Assembly (NCBI GenBank): GCA_951804985.1
Contig: OX638134.1
Location: 80,207,679 to 80,271,678, forward strand
Reading direction: 5' to 3'
DNA from: Dryomyza anilis
Lineage: Eukaryota; Arthropoda; Insecta; Diptera; Dryomyzidae
DNA: 64,000 bases
Position numbers and translations under genes: made by a program. This document shows, one piece after another, positions 1-11,139 of the stretch. The notes beneath the pieces were generated by a model that saw nothing but the letters and a program-made list of their open reading frames with translations, made no database searches and was not told the DNA's origin. Positions within the stretch are counted from its first letter, which is position 1. The number at the start of each line of letters is the position of its first letter.

Positions 1-540
1 GCGCCTTCATTTTGTTCGCCTTTTTACATTGCCTGCCATGCTGCCGTCGTCGACCGACTCTGCGCCGTTTGTCATTTACAGGCGCTGAGTTTTCTACTGC
101 GATTTATGTGTCATAAAGTCAGTGGTGGAGTCCGTGTGGTATGTGTGTGCTATGTGTGTGCGTCTGTGCCATTGTATGCCGCACTTGTATGCGTACTCTG
201 TAAGTTGTGTGCGTGTGTGTGTGTGAGGCAGCTAAAGCTCTGTTTAAAAAATATGCTCGAAAGCCGTTAAGCACTTGCTGAGTGTTGTAAATGAATGTAA
301 TGGCCAAATGCAAAGCGTTGCCACATTAATTCCAAGCACTGCTATGGCATTGCGTTACTACTACGGCACTGCTAAATGGTTGTTGGAAAGCGTTGAACTG
401 CATTAAACTGAATTAAAGTGAATTTAAATTGTTTGTGATAATTTTTAGAACGCAGTTAAAAATCGTGCATTTCAATGAAATGGAATTATATACTTCGCCC
501 TTCTGACGTATGAGTAACATTTAATGCAGAAAATGCTATT
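1..540. other. Non-coding stretch with a (GT)n-rich tract
   Basis: No convincing gene is visible. A degenerate then purer GT/CA dinucleotide tract runs from about 138 to 226; it alone produces the His/Thr-rich reading on the minus strand, so that ORF is not a gene. The first 120 bases are somewhat GC-richer (several CG dinucleotides), but I see no splice-bounded open frame there. Confidence 0.6.
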
Positions 541-1239
541 TTTTTTTTTAAATAAAATTTAATCATAAATAAATTAAATTGTAGCTTATATTTAATTGTA
601 TTTATTAAAATGATAATCGTTTCTTTTATCTGATAGTAAGTAAAATGTTTATTCCAGCTTATAGCTAATAAAGTCTACTGTTAGAAAATGTGCCTCAAAT
701 TTGCAAATTGATTAGTTAAAATTCTATTACTTATTGTTTACTAAAAGTTGAACCTTTTTTTGACAAAATTTTCAAGAAAATTTGATCTTGATTTGTAATA
801 TCTTATCAACTATTAAAGACAGCGGATTGGTTTTTCGTTTGTTTGGTAGATACTTTTATGCACGTTAATCCGTGTATAGACCATTTAATGGTATGCTCAA
901 AAAAGGACTTGTTACGCATTTGTTACCACTAATTATGACCCATAACGGTGGACAAATTATGTGAAATTTGTATGGGTTGTTTTAGTGGCTAAAGTTAATA
1001 GTTTGAGCAAAAAAAAAAAGTTATTTTCAAAAAAATATTTTCAAAAAACCGCTCAAAAAAAATTGAAACCGCAATATTTTCAAAAACCTACCAACGCATT
1101 TTTTAATTTTAGACTTAAAATACTCGGGGTGGATGTCCGAAACATATTCTTAAAACATTTAAGTTCTCCCACGACTTTTGGGTTGAAAGTGTTTCAGGCT
1201 AGGCTAGTTCGGTATATTATAAAATATGTGTTAAAGCTT
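541..1239. other. A+T-rich DNA without a recognisable gene
   Basis: Poly-A/T tracts are frequent. A short plus-strand reading around 961-1242 is Lys/Phe-rich because of A-runs and has no coding-like composition. Nothing else is supported. Confidence 0.6.
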
Positions 1240-2290
1240 TAAAATGGTTTAACTAAAGCTTTTTATTAAAATGTATACTAAAGTTTTTATTTAAAGATTT
1301 TGCTCAAGCTTTGTATTAAAGCTTTTTACTTAAGGTTTCACTTAAGCTTTTTATTAAAGTTTTATACTAAAAGCTTATATTAAACTTTTTCATAAACCCT
1401 ATATGAAAGCTTTCTCTTAAAGCTTTTACTAAAGTTATTGCTTAAAGCTTAATTTTTTTCTATTTAAAGCTTATACTAAAGCTTTTGCATAGAGCTTATA
1501 CTAAGATTATTTCTTGACGCTTTTATGAAACCTTTTTTCCTATTGCTTATGCTTAAATGCTTTTGCTGAAAGCTTATACTTAAGTTTACAGTTTAAGCTT
1601 GTATCAATGTTTTTTCTAAAGATTGTACTAAATCTGTTTGTTCACGTTATTCTTAAGTTTTTTCATAAGGCTTATAGCTTTTTCTTAAAGATTTTCTTTC
1701 AATGCATAAACTAAAGATTTTTCTTAAAGTTTATACTATAGCTTTTACTTAAAGCTTATACTAAAGCTATTTCTTAAAGCTTATACTAAAAATTTTTCTT
1801 AAAGCTAATACTGAATATTTTTTCTTATAGCTTTGACTCAAGATTTTTCAAGCTTTAACTAAAGCTTTTTCTACAAGCTTACACACAAGCGTTTTCTTAA
1901 GGTTTATACAAAACCTTTTTCATTATGCTTATAATAAAGCTTTTTCTTAAAGCTATAATAAAGCTTTTTTTAAGCTTATAATGAATATGTTTATTAAAGC
2001 TTATACTAAAACTTTTTTTTTTAAGCTAATACTAAAGATTTTTGTTATAGCTTTAACTTAAGATTTTTTAATCTTTAACTAAAGCTTTTAAAGCTTATAC
2101 AAAAGCGTTTTCTTTAAGTTTATACAAAACCTTTTTCTTAATGCTTCTAATAAAGATTTTTCTTAAAGCTATAATTAAGATTTAATAATGCTTTTTCTTA
2201 AAGCTTATAATGAAGCATTTCTTTGAAGCTTATACTAAACGTTATTCTCAAAGCTTTATTAAATGTTTTTGAAGTTTTTGTTTTGTTTTG
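1240..2290. repeat. Degenerate 25-bp minisatellite array (AAAGCTTATACTAAAGC core)
   Basis: About 1 kb of diverged tandem units with core AAAGCTTATACTAAAGC followed by TTTTTCTT. The clearest run of similar units lies at about 1735-1800. The unit contains AAGCTT, a HindIII site, repeated dozens of times. Units differ by substitutions and small indels, which indicates an old array. No open frame of interest crosses it. Confidence 0.85.
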
Positions 2291-3000
2291 TGGTTTAAAG
2301 CTTAAAAAGGAAAAAATTATGTATTTATTGATATTCATAAAAATATATTTTTTGTATATATATTATAATTTTTAAGGTTTAAACCAAATAAAAAAATCTA
2401 TTCGTTTTGAGTAGCTTTTAACACAATTTTATATGTAATATTTCAATTTTAGTAAATTTGAACATCAAGCATATATCGTAAAATTAAACTGATATTTTGC
2501 AAATAATGTGACAAATATCGATATTAAATTTAAATTTGATAAAAAATTCTGCTACAATTTTCAAGCTATTTTCAAGTCATTTTTTTAACATTCTTTAAAT
2601 TGCACGCCCCGATTGCTATCTCAATTCTTGGAAAACGAACAAATGAACGATATAAATTTTGCAATTTTATGTGTAACAAATTTCATTTCTTGCCTTTTGC
2701 GTGCACTTTACAAATCATTGCGCTGCTTAACGACGACAACGACATCGACGACAACAACCCGCGCGCGCTATCAACAAAATTCCCCCGAGAAATTATTGCA
2801 ATGCAACGGCACAACATTCATCTAACTAAATCCAACCAAGAAGAGATGAGATTTATTATTGCCGCTTGTATCCTGTGAGCACGTAAAATAGGATAATGTA
2901 TTTGCATATAATGCAGCGACAAAATTACTGAAAGGGGGAAGGGACCTGGGGCCGAATTGCAGCCATACCAACAGTTGAGAAGACAACACGTTTCACTTAC
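2291..3000. other. A+T-rich DNA, presumed intron downstream of the 3001-3136 exon
   Basis: Mostly A+T-rich. A CAACGACGACAACGACATCG-like patch near 2730-2760 gives overlapping short readings that look like repeat artefacts. If the minus-strand exons are real, this is the start of the following intron, whose 5' splice site GTAAGT reads on the minus strand from 3000 downwards. Confidence 0.5.
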
Positions 3001-3136
3001 CAGGGGCGGTTTATCCACCAAACGTCGACAGTTGTTCATTTCCGTAGGCGAATTGTCCTCCTCGGAGCTGGGGGAACGTGGCACCGGTTGGTGCGGATCA
3101 TGCTGGTGATGATGATGATCATTATTGGCATTGCAG
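3001..3136 (-). CDS. Candidate exon of an unrecognised minus-strand gene (second exon of the pair)
   Basis: A 136-bp exon bounded on the minus strand by an acceptor (T-rich tract ending TTTCAG just above 3136) and a strong donor (CTG|GTAAGTGA just below 3001). Only one frame is open through it. That frame needs two bases from the previous exon and ends at phase 0. The reading begins CNANNDHHHHQHDPHQ and ends RRLVDKPPL, with an acidic/Ser/Pro-rich middle (PRSPSSEEDNSPTE). The composition (His/Gln run, SP motifs, charged residues) suggests a disordered regulatory segment of a larger protein. The following exon is not found in the remaining 3 kb and is presumably off-window. I do not recognise the family. 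The exon structure is an inference from splice signals and phase, not from homology. Confidence 0.6.
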
Positions 3137-3423
3137 CTGAAATGTATTTAATTAAAATGTTTGTACTTTTTTTTCATCTTCTATATAGAGTAAAAAGGAT
3201 AACATTTAGGAGATGTGGAATTCAAGAGTTGTTTATAGAATATACTACAAAAAAATTGGATTTTGTAATTCCAAGAATTTCAAAAAAAATAAAAAGAACA
3301 CAGAATTTCGATAATCTGATGATTTTAGGATTTTTAAAATTTTGACTTTACCCTATACCCTATACATATATCTTTTACTTCTAATGCAGCAGGAATAAGG
3401 TGCTGTTTAGCGGCTATACTTAC
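3137..3423 (-). other. Candidate 287-bp intron between the two minus-strand exons
   Basis: On the minus strand it starts GTAAGTATAG and ends ACATTTCAG. The length and A+T content are ordinary for a short fly intron. The 5' splice site is a perfect GTAAGT. A TTTTAATT-like branch-point context lies about 20 bases before the acceptor. Confidence 0.55.
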
Positions 3424-3524
3424 GATAGACTAATTTGTGGCAGCAGGTGTATCGGTCGTCGTCCTTGATTGGGCGATGCATGCGCAACACTGTGGTGCTC
3501 GACACGTAGGCGGATGTCCTGCAT
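3424..3524 (-). CDS. Candidate exon, possibly with the start codon, of the same minus-strand gene
   Basis: The donor at 3423/3424 (CTATC|GTAAGT) is strong. Read from ATG at 3522-3524 (context CAACATG, close to the fly start consensus) it gives MQDIRLRVEHHSVAH followed by a basic/polar stretch, ending with two bases of a Ser codon. That phase is exactly what the 3001-3136 exon requires, so the two join into about 80 residues without a stop. Alternatively this is an internal exon of 95 bp (3424-3518), because ATGCAG|GAC also offers an acceptor AG, though its polypyrimidine tract is weak. Another frame reads like the end of an immunoglobulin domain (DDDRYTC) but its phase does not fit the next exon. 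The protein is not recognised. Confidence 0.55.
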
Positions 3525-3589
3525 GTTGGTCGATGATAGTGAATATTTAATTTTACAAGGAGTTAGTTGCTGAAAATAGTAAAAAATAT

Positions 3590-5600
3590 AAAAAAATTAA
3601 TAATTTATAGAATATTTATTTTAATTTGAAAAAATTTAATTTTTAAGGAAAAATTGAATTTTTTAATGAAAAATTTAGTTTTTAGTCAAAATTTGAATTT
3701 TGAGGAAAGTGAAAAATTTAATCTTTGATGAACATTTTATAGTGATTAATTTTGAGTGAAAATTTGAATTTTCAGTTGCAAATTGAATTTTGAGTGAAAA
3801 ATTTAATTTCGAGTGAAAAATTGAATTTTTAGTGAAAAATTCAATATTGAGTAAAAAATGTAACTTTGAGTTAAAAATTTAATTTATAGTCAAAAATTTT
3901 ATTTTTAATGAATAATTTAATATTGAGTGAATATTAAATAATTGAATTTTGAGTAAAAAATTGTATTTTGTGTGAATGTTTTAATTTTAAGTGAAAAATT
4001 AAATTTTTTACTAAAAATTAAAATTTTAATTTTTTAGTGAAAAATTTAATTTTGAGTTAAAAATTTAATATTGAGTGAACATTTTAATTTTGAGTAAAAA
4101 TTAAAATTAGAGTCAAAAATTTAATTTTAAGTGCAAATTTGAATTTTTGAGCGAGAATTTTGAGTGAAAAAATTAATTTTGAGTGAAAATTTTAATATTG
4201 AGTGAAAATTTTAATTTTGAGTGAAAATTTGAATTTTGATTGAAAAATTTAATTTTGAGTGAAAAATTGAATTTTGAGTGAAAAATTTAATTTTGAGTGA
4301 AAATTTTAATATTGAGTGAAAATTTTAATTTTGAGTGAAAATTTGAATTTTTAGTGAAAAATTGAATTTTGAGTGATAAATTTAATTTTAAGCAAAAATT
4401 TGAATTTTTAGTGAACATTTTTAGAGACAAATTGAATTTTGAGTAAAAAATTGGAATTTTTTTAGTGAAAATTTGAAGTTTGAGTGAAAAAGTGAATTTT
4501 TAGAGAAAATTTGAATTTTGATTGAAAATTTAATTTTGAGTGAAAATTTGAATTTTTAGTGAATAATTGAACTTTGAGTGGAAAATTTAATTTCGAGTGA
4601 AAAATTAAATTTTGAGTAAAAGTTGAATTTTGAGTTAAAAATTAAATTTATAGTGAAAAATTCAATTTTCAGTGAATAACTTAATATAGAGTGAGAATTT
4701 GAATGTGATTGAATTTTGCGTGAAAATTTGAATTTTGAGTAAAAATTAGAGTTTTGAGTGAAAATTTGCATTTAGAGTGAAAAAATGAATTTCAAGTGAA
4801 AAATTGAATTTTGAGTGAAAAATTGAATTTTGAGTGAAAAATTGAATTTCGAGTAAAAAATTGAATTTCGAGTAAGCAATTTTATTTTGAAATTATTTTT
4901 TAGTGAACAATTTAATTTTGAGTGAAAAATGTAATTTTCAGTCAATAATTGACATATTGACATATTGAATTGAGTAAAAATTTAATTTTTGAGTAAAAAT
5001 TAAATTTAGAGTGAAAAATTTGAATTTTGTGCGAAAATTTTAAATTTTGAGTGAAAGTTTAAATTTTGAATGAAAATTTGAGTATTGAGTGAAAATTTGT
5101 ATTTTGAGTGAAAAATTGAATTTTGAGTGAAAAATTAAATTTTGAGTGAAAAATTGAATTTTGAGTGAAAAATTGAATTTTGAGTGAAAAATTGAATTTC
5201 GAGTAAAAAATTGAATTTCGAGTAAGCAATTTAATTTTGAAATTATTTTTTAGTGAACAATTTAATTTTGAGTGAAAAATTTTATTTTGAGTGAATTTTT
5301 GAATTTTGAGTAAAAATTAAATTTAAAAAGAAAAAATTAATTTTGTGTGCAAATTTGAATTTTTTTTGAAAAATTTAATTTTTATTGAAAAATAGAATTT
5401 TTAGTGACATCTTGAATTTGAGTGAAAAATTGAATTTATAGTGTAAAATTGAATTTTAAATTAATTGAATTTTGAGTGAGTTTAAATTTTGAGTAAAAAT
5501 TGAATTTTGAGTTAAAAATTGAATTTTGAGTGAAAAATTAAATTTTGAGTGCCAATTGATATCTGAGTGAAATATATAATTTTAAGTGAAAAATTGAAAA
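3590..5600. repeat. 19-bp minisatellite array, GAAAAATTGAATTTTGAGT type
   Basis: About 2 kb of tandem 19-bp units, best conserved near 4200-4330, 4800-4870 and 5105-5220. Two stretches, 4800-4920 and 5155-5275, are near-identical, including an odd GAGTAAGCAATTT variant, which indicates a later duplication of roughly 350 bp inside the array. Each unit is a near-palindrome (AAAAATTGAATTTTG). Minus-strand readings here repeat FSLKIQFFTQNSIF and are artefacts of the array. Confidence 0.92.
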
Positions 5601-6639
5601 ATTCTTTAAAACTTTATAGTTTTTTATTTTTATATTTAAAAAAATGATATTAAATACTAAACCAAAAAATTTCACATTTCTCTCGCTTTGCATAAAAGTA
5701 AAGTTTTCCAACACGTTGTGCTACAATCATAATTCAATTTGAACTTTAACCACAGACACTTTCTTGACACCTTAACCTGCTTTTCTTCTTATTTTTTTGT
5801 GTTGTGCTTACCGCATTATGCGCCTAAAAGTATGCCAACCTAAAAGTATGCAAGACTTTTATGCAATATCATAATAGCCAAGTGCAACACAATTTACTGC
5901 AAAAGCAAGTAGTGTTTTTTTCGCACTTATTTTTTATATTTTTATGTAAACTGCATCCCTCAAGGATAAAAGCCAACATAATATGCAACAGAAATTGCTA
6001 CACTTTGCATTTTTCCTTTGGTAAAAATTTCTTATTTAAACGCAAAAGAAAAAATTTCGATTGCTCTACATTTTACTACATTGAAGCAGCTTTTGACGCT
6101 GCAATTTAAGTACTTCAATATATATATATTTTTTTTGTTTAAAGCTTATTATTTAAAAATTTAAATGTTTTTGTGTTCAAAAGACTTTGCACATTGTTGT
6201 GTATTTTTCTTTCATTAAGCTCGCATAAACGTGAAGTTCACAAGTTAAACCCTTGAGGCTTTCACAGAACTTTCTGACTCATTTAGCACATATTTTAAAC
6301 TTAAGCTCCTTGGGTTGCATACGTTGATGAGAGACACTTTTGCAAGAGCACACAAAAGTAACCCAGATGCTCTGTGCGGATTCTTGAAACAACGTTGAGT
6401 TGTGTCGAGTGGCAGAGAGTGAAGTGAGTGAATGAGTGAGTGAGTGCAGCACATGTCATAATTTGACATTTGAAATACTTGAGAGTTTGTGTCTCACAAG
6501 TTAAACAGTTGAAAATGCATGACTTGGAAAAGCGATTTTTTGTTTGGTTCTAAGAAATTTGCACCAAATCAAATAAGGGGTACAAAATTCAACCAAAATA
6601 AAATTATATATAATAGCGCTCTCCATTACAAATGTGTCT
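5601..6639. other. A+T-rich DNA without a recognisable gene
   Basis: Contains a few short open frames (5861-6109 plus, 6245-6469 minus) with no splice signals or family resemblance. A GAGTGAGTGAGTG microsatellite lies near 6420-6445. Confidence 0.5.
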
Positions 6640-6830
6640 TCTATTTGTACTCAAATGATGGGGCCTACAATTTAAAGTAGAATCCAAACAGTGAGGGAGA
6701 GAGGCTTTTTTCAAGGCACTTAGAGGTTAGCGTCGTATAGAAAAAACATTTACCGGGTTTTGAACCCGAGACCTTTCGACCCGAAACCTTTCCAGCCCAC
6801 AAACCACATAGGTAACGACGTTATATTTCC
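6640..6830 (-). mobile_element. Strongly diverged tRNA-derived SINE copy
   Basis: Same order of blocks as the intact copies elsewhere in the window, read on the minus strand: a tRNA-like head whose B-box region is visible as GGGTTTTGAACCCGAGACC on the plus strand, a TAGAAAAAAC motif, a GAGAGAGGC block, and the GTACTCAAA..GG.CCTACA tail block near 6648-6670. Heavily mutated, so an old copy. No target duplication is seen. Confidence 0.65.
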
Positions 6831-7743
6831 GAAATTTATTCGTACACAATTCATAGGTTCAAAATCCAACTGAAAAAGATTACACCATGCGAGGAATTAA
6901 TTTTAATTATTAATTTCAACAAAAAATATCACATTCAACGTTACACAAATTAATTCTATTAATTTAGAAAAACGAAATGATGGTTTCTGTATGTATAAAT
7001 TTGACTAAAACTTAATTAAATTTGTCCGGAGTTTTTTTTTGGGTGCCATTAATTTTTTTGTGGAATATTTAATTTTTGTTAGTGTTCATTCATTGCGTGC
7101 CATTTCGTGTTACCTTTTACAACTTTTTGTATTCATCTACTGTGCTGTCAACTGCATGTGAGACACATCGGTTACATAGAAACAGCAATGTATTTTCATG
7201 TTTGTCCTTTGTCAATTTTGATTATGTGCAACTCTATTTGTTTCAATTATTGCGTGTCATTTTGGCAACAAATACAGTTCACATCATCATCAAAAATCAT
7301 CATTGTAAATACACAAAATGCACCCAACAACACATAAACAATTGTCATAGTAGTAGCAGCAACGACAACGCCTGATTATAGCAATTACTGGAGATGGCGC
7401 TGCTGCAGTTCTTGCTTTACATTAGTTGATATGGTTGCCAACTTAAAAATAAAAAATATGCCAGCATGTTTCAGTTTTCCTTTCAAATTTTATTTGATCT
7501 TCGCTGTTCTATAATTCGATTTCTCAATACAAAATAAACGTATTTCAATCGAATTTAATCAATTAAAGTTCTGTGGAACGAATTCAATTCGATTTTTGTT
7601 GTAAAATATTTAAATACTTAGTTCAAGAAGTTACATTAAAATTTTATACAAAGATAAATTTGATTTTTTAAGATCTAAAATATTTAAAAGAAATTTTTAA
7701 GATCTAAAACAATGGAAATTTTGCAAATCCATGTCACCATCTA
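6831..7743. other. A+T-rich DNA without a recognisable gene
   Basis: Overlapping plus-strand readings at 7076-7375 have no splice or start context worth noting. No repeat family from elsewhere in the window is seen here. Confidence 0.45.
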
Positions 7744-8083
7744 AAGGGTTTTTCAACAGGGACGCTACAAAAGCAGAGCGACAGGAACAGCAAACGACGC
7801 CATATTTCTTGCCTCTCTTTTGACATTTTTCTTCAGTAAGGTTTGCCATTTCATAAAGGAAAGATATACGAATTCTAATTTCAGTAGTAAATTTTGATAA
7901 TTTCGACTCATGGTTGGCTCGTATATCTTTCCATCATGAAATGGCAAACCTTACTAAAGAGAAATGTCAAAAGAGCGGCAAGAAATATGGCGTCGTTTGC
8001 TGTCCCTGTCGCTCTACTTTTGTAGCGTCCCTGTTGAAAAACCCTTGAAAAAACTTTCGTAGCGCTCTTATTGAAAAACGCTT
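7744..8083. mobile_element. Fold-back, non-autonomous derivative of the DD41D mariner element
   Basis: The left arm (about 7744-7880) matches the first about 130 bp of the mariner at 32944, through the transposase start region (GGAAAGATATACGA). The right arm (about 7905-8046) is an inverted copy of the same terminus and extends slightly further into the transposase 5' end (GAGCCAAC). After it, 8047-8083 matches the opposite (3') terminus of the mariner (GTAGCGCTCTTATTGAAAAA). The order is therefore 5' end, short spacer, inverted 5' end, 3' terminal repeat. A TA precedes it at 7742-7743; the other side reads CA, possibly a mutated TA. It encodes no transposase; any open frame across it is an artefact. 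Confidence 0.85.
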
Positions 8084-8989
8084 CATTAGGATTTCACATT
8101 TTTAAATTCACATTTTTAAAAATTTCCAAATAAAAATTCGTATTATATGAAATTTTTGGTCTCATAGTGGTCGTTGGATAGGTAATGAAAAAATCTTTTC
8201 TCCGATTTTTGTTTGTTTGTTTTGCGGTCCCCCAGATACTTGGTCACAGTGGGCACCTAAAAATATTTTTTATGGTATCTTAAAGTATAAATTTTATAGT
8301 AAATATTAGTATAATCTGAAATGTCTGTGTGTTTAGCTATTTGCATCTTTGGCTAGGTGGAGAGAGGTTCTTTTTTAAACGATGAATGTCCCTCATAATT
8401 TTGATCAAATTTGAATCACTTGGAAAAATGACTTTTGTAATACCTTTTAGTATAAACTTTGGTTTAAATATTCATATAATCTGAAATTCCTGGCTAATTA
8501 GTGAATAATGTTATTTGATATGTTTTCATATTTGATTCATTACCTATCAAATACATTATTTTCAAAAGAATTTGAGTATGTAAATTACTATTAAAGAAGA
8601 GTGTTTCAAAAGACATATTCGTATAAGCTGAAATATCTGGATGATTGACAAGTTGGATAGGTAATGAAAGGGCCTTTCTAACGAACTAAGAATGGTTCAT
8701 GCAACCGCTAAGTTTTGGTTACAACGGTCACTTAAAAAATGAATAATTTGTTGGTTTTTTTTTATAAATAAAAAATAATAATTGTATTATTGCTTTTAAA
8801 GCCTATATTTTTCACCATTTCGCTATCGCAATAACATTTTGTTGAACATTATTTTTCGAAAAATTCACCATCTTGGATCTGAAGGAGAATCAGATATGGA
8901 TGATATTCTGAATTCGATTTATTAACCAAATTTCTGCCTGTTTTTTGCATTTATATTTAAGCCATTTTCCTCTGTATACACTGGAAAAA
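8084..8989. other. A+T-rich DNA with a weak direct repeat
   Basis: The phrase TTGGATAGGTAATGAAA occurs near 8175 and again near 8652, each followed by a similar stretch ending in a CACAGTGGGCAC- or AACGGTCAC-like block. This is compatible with an old duplication of about 470 bp. No gene is seen. Confidence 0.45.
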
Positions 8990-10500
8990 TCTGTGAAAAA
9001 AATTCATGATTCATTGCATTGAAGTATAATTCATATAATATAAATATTATGAAAACATTATCAATTTGATGAATGAATGAAAAAGATTAAAATATATGTA
9101 CATCATAGTGAAGAATGCTGTTCATCAAACCAAATTTAAATCAAAATATTTATATTTTCCCATACTTTCTCAGTTTTCAAGTAGTTCTTGTTTATACAAA
9201 AAAAAAATCATCTTTCTATTGATGAATTTCATTATTCAAACCATTGAAGAATGATTCATTATATTGATAGCTACAAAACATCAATGTTATGAATTCATTA
9301 TCAATATGATGTATGACCGACAAAAGTGTTCTTCAATATGATGAAGAATGCGTTTCATCATATTAATGAACAAATATATAAAATAAAACATATATGCACA
9401 TCATATTGAAGAATACTGTTCATCAAACCAAATTTCAATTAAAATATTTATTTTTCGTTCATTTTTTGCCATACTTTTGTATTGAAGAACGATTCATAAT
9501 ATTGATTACTACAAAACAGCAAAAAAGTGTTCTTCAATATTATGAAGAATGCGTTTCATCATATTAATGAACAAATACATAAAATAAAACATATATGTAC
9601 ATCATATTGAAGAATACTGTTCATCATACCAAATTTCAATAAAAATATTTATTTTTCGTTCATTTTTTGTCATACTTTTTCATTTCTCAAGTAGTTCTTG
9701 TTTTTTAACAGAAAAAAAATCATCTTCATATTGATGCATTTCATTCTTCAAACCATGATTCATTGTATTGAAGAACGATTCATAATATTGATAACTACAA
9801 AACAGCAAAAAAGTGAAGAATGCGTTTCATCATATTAATGAACAAATACATAAAATAAAACATATGTGTACATCATATTGAAGAATACTGTTCATCAAAC
9901 CAAATTTCAATTAAAATATTTATTTTTAGTTCATTTTTTGTCATACTTTTTCATTTCTCAAGTAGTTCTCGTTTTTTAACAGAAAAAAAATCTTCTTCAT
10001 ATTGATGTATTTCATTCTTCAAACCATGATTCATTGTATTGAAGAACGATTCATAATATTGATAACTACAAAACAGCAAAAAAGTGTTCTTCAATATTAT
10101 GAAGAATGTGTTTCATCATATTAATGAACAAATACATAAAATAAAACATATGTGTACATCATATTGAAGAATACTGTTCATCAAACCAAATTTCAATTAA
10201 AATATTTATTTTTCGTTCATTTTTTGTCATACTTTTTCATTTCTCAAGTAGTTCTTGTTTTTTAACAGAAAAAAAATCATCTTCATATTGATGTATTTCA
10301 TTCTTCAAACCATGATTCATTGTATTGAAGAACGATTCATAATATTGATAACTACAAAACAGCAATATTATGAATTCATTATTATTTCGATGAATGACCG
10401 TGAAAAGTGTTTTTCAATATTATGAAGTGTATGTAAAGAATACGTTTCATCATATTAAGGAACAAATACATAAAATACAACAAGCTGTTCATCAACCACA
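8990..10500. repeat. Tandem array of 200-340-bp units built from the end of an A+T-rich MITE
   Basis: The landmark GAAGAATGCGTTTCATCAT recurs near 9343, 9544, 9815 and 10101 and, mutated, near 10440, so unit length varies between about 200 and 340 bp. Each later unit contains AACAGAAAAAAAATCATC, which resembles the terminal repeat of the MITE family at 16736 and 62277, followed by a TTCATTCTTCAAACCA block and closed by CAAGTAGTTCTTG. Middle units differ by only a few bases, so amplification is fairly recent. Short ORFs here are artefacts. Confidence 0.85.
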
Positions 10501-11139
10501 TTTTTTTTTAGTATATTTTATAAAATTTTCAATTTTTAAAATTTTTTTTTTTTTTTTAAATTGTTTGTATTTTTAAATAATATATTTAAAAATACATATT
10601 TTTTTAATAAAAAAAAAAAATTTTTTTCGAAAAAAAATTCCGAGCCATTTTTTTAAAACAAATTTGAAAGCTTAAATTTTACTATTCAAAATTTAGATAA
10701 TTTTATAATAGACTTCTTCGCAGATTGCAGAGGCCCAGATTAATGTTTTTCACTTGGTGGTTTATAACCAATTCTTAAATTTTTCAAATTTCCGAATACC
10801 ACAGTCACATTTCGTACGTTGTAATTCGTATTAAACACAATAAAAGTTCTGAAAAATGTACGGAAATCAATAAAAACCAAAGGAGTCCAAAAACCATGTT
10901 TTTTTTAGGTGGATAAAATCAAAAAAAAAAAACTGTATGAATTATTTAGACTGGACAAAATATGTCTGCTCTGGTATCAGAACTATGTTCGGTCCTGTGT
11001 AATATCAGCCCTGTATAAAATTCCGACATCCATAAATTGCAAATTCTTAATAATATCAACTTTCTTAAAGCGAATTATTTCAAAAAACCATTGGCAACCC
11101 TGTCAGAACCGACGATACCATTAAGTCCCAATGTGACTA
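10501..11139. other. Poly-A/T tracts then unremarkable A+T-rich DNA
   Basis: 10500-10640 is almost pure A/T runs with isolated TTCGAAAA motifs, like the same section of the related MITEs at 17160-17420 and 62970-63230. 10640-11139 shows no gene. Confidence 0.55.

Noticed and set aside
3424..3518. Immunoglobulin-domain-like reading (DDDRYTC) in another frame of the upstream exon
   Set aside because: Its phase does not join the following exon (it meets TAA/TGA stops there), whereas the alternative frame joins cleanly.
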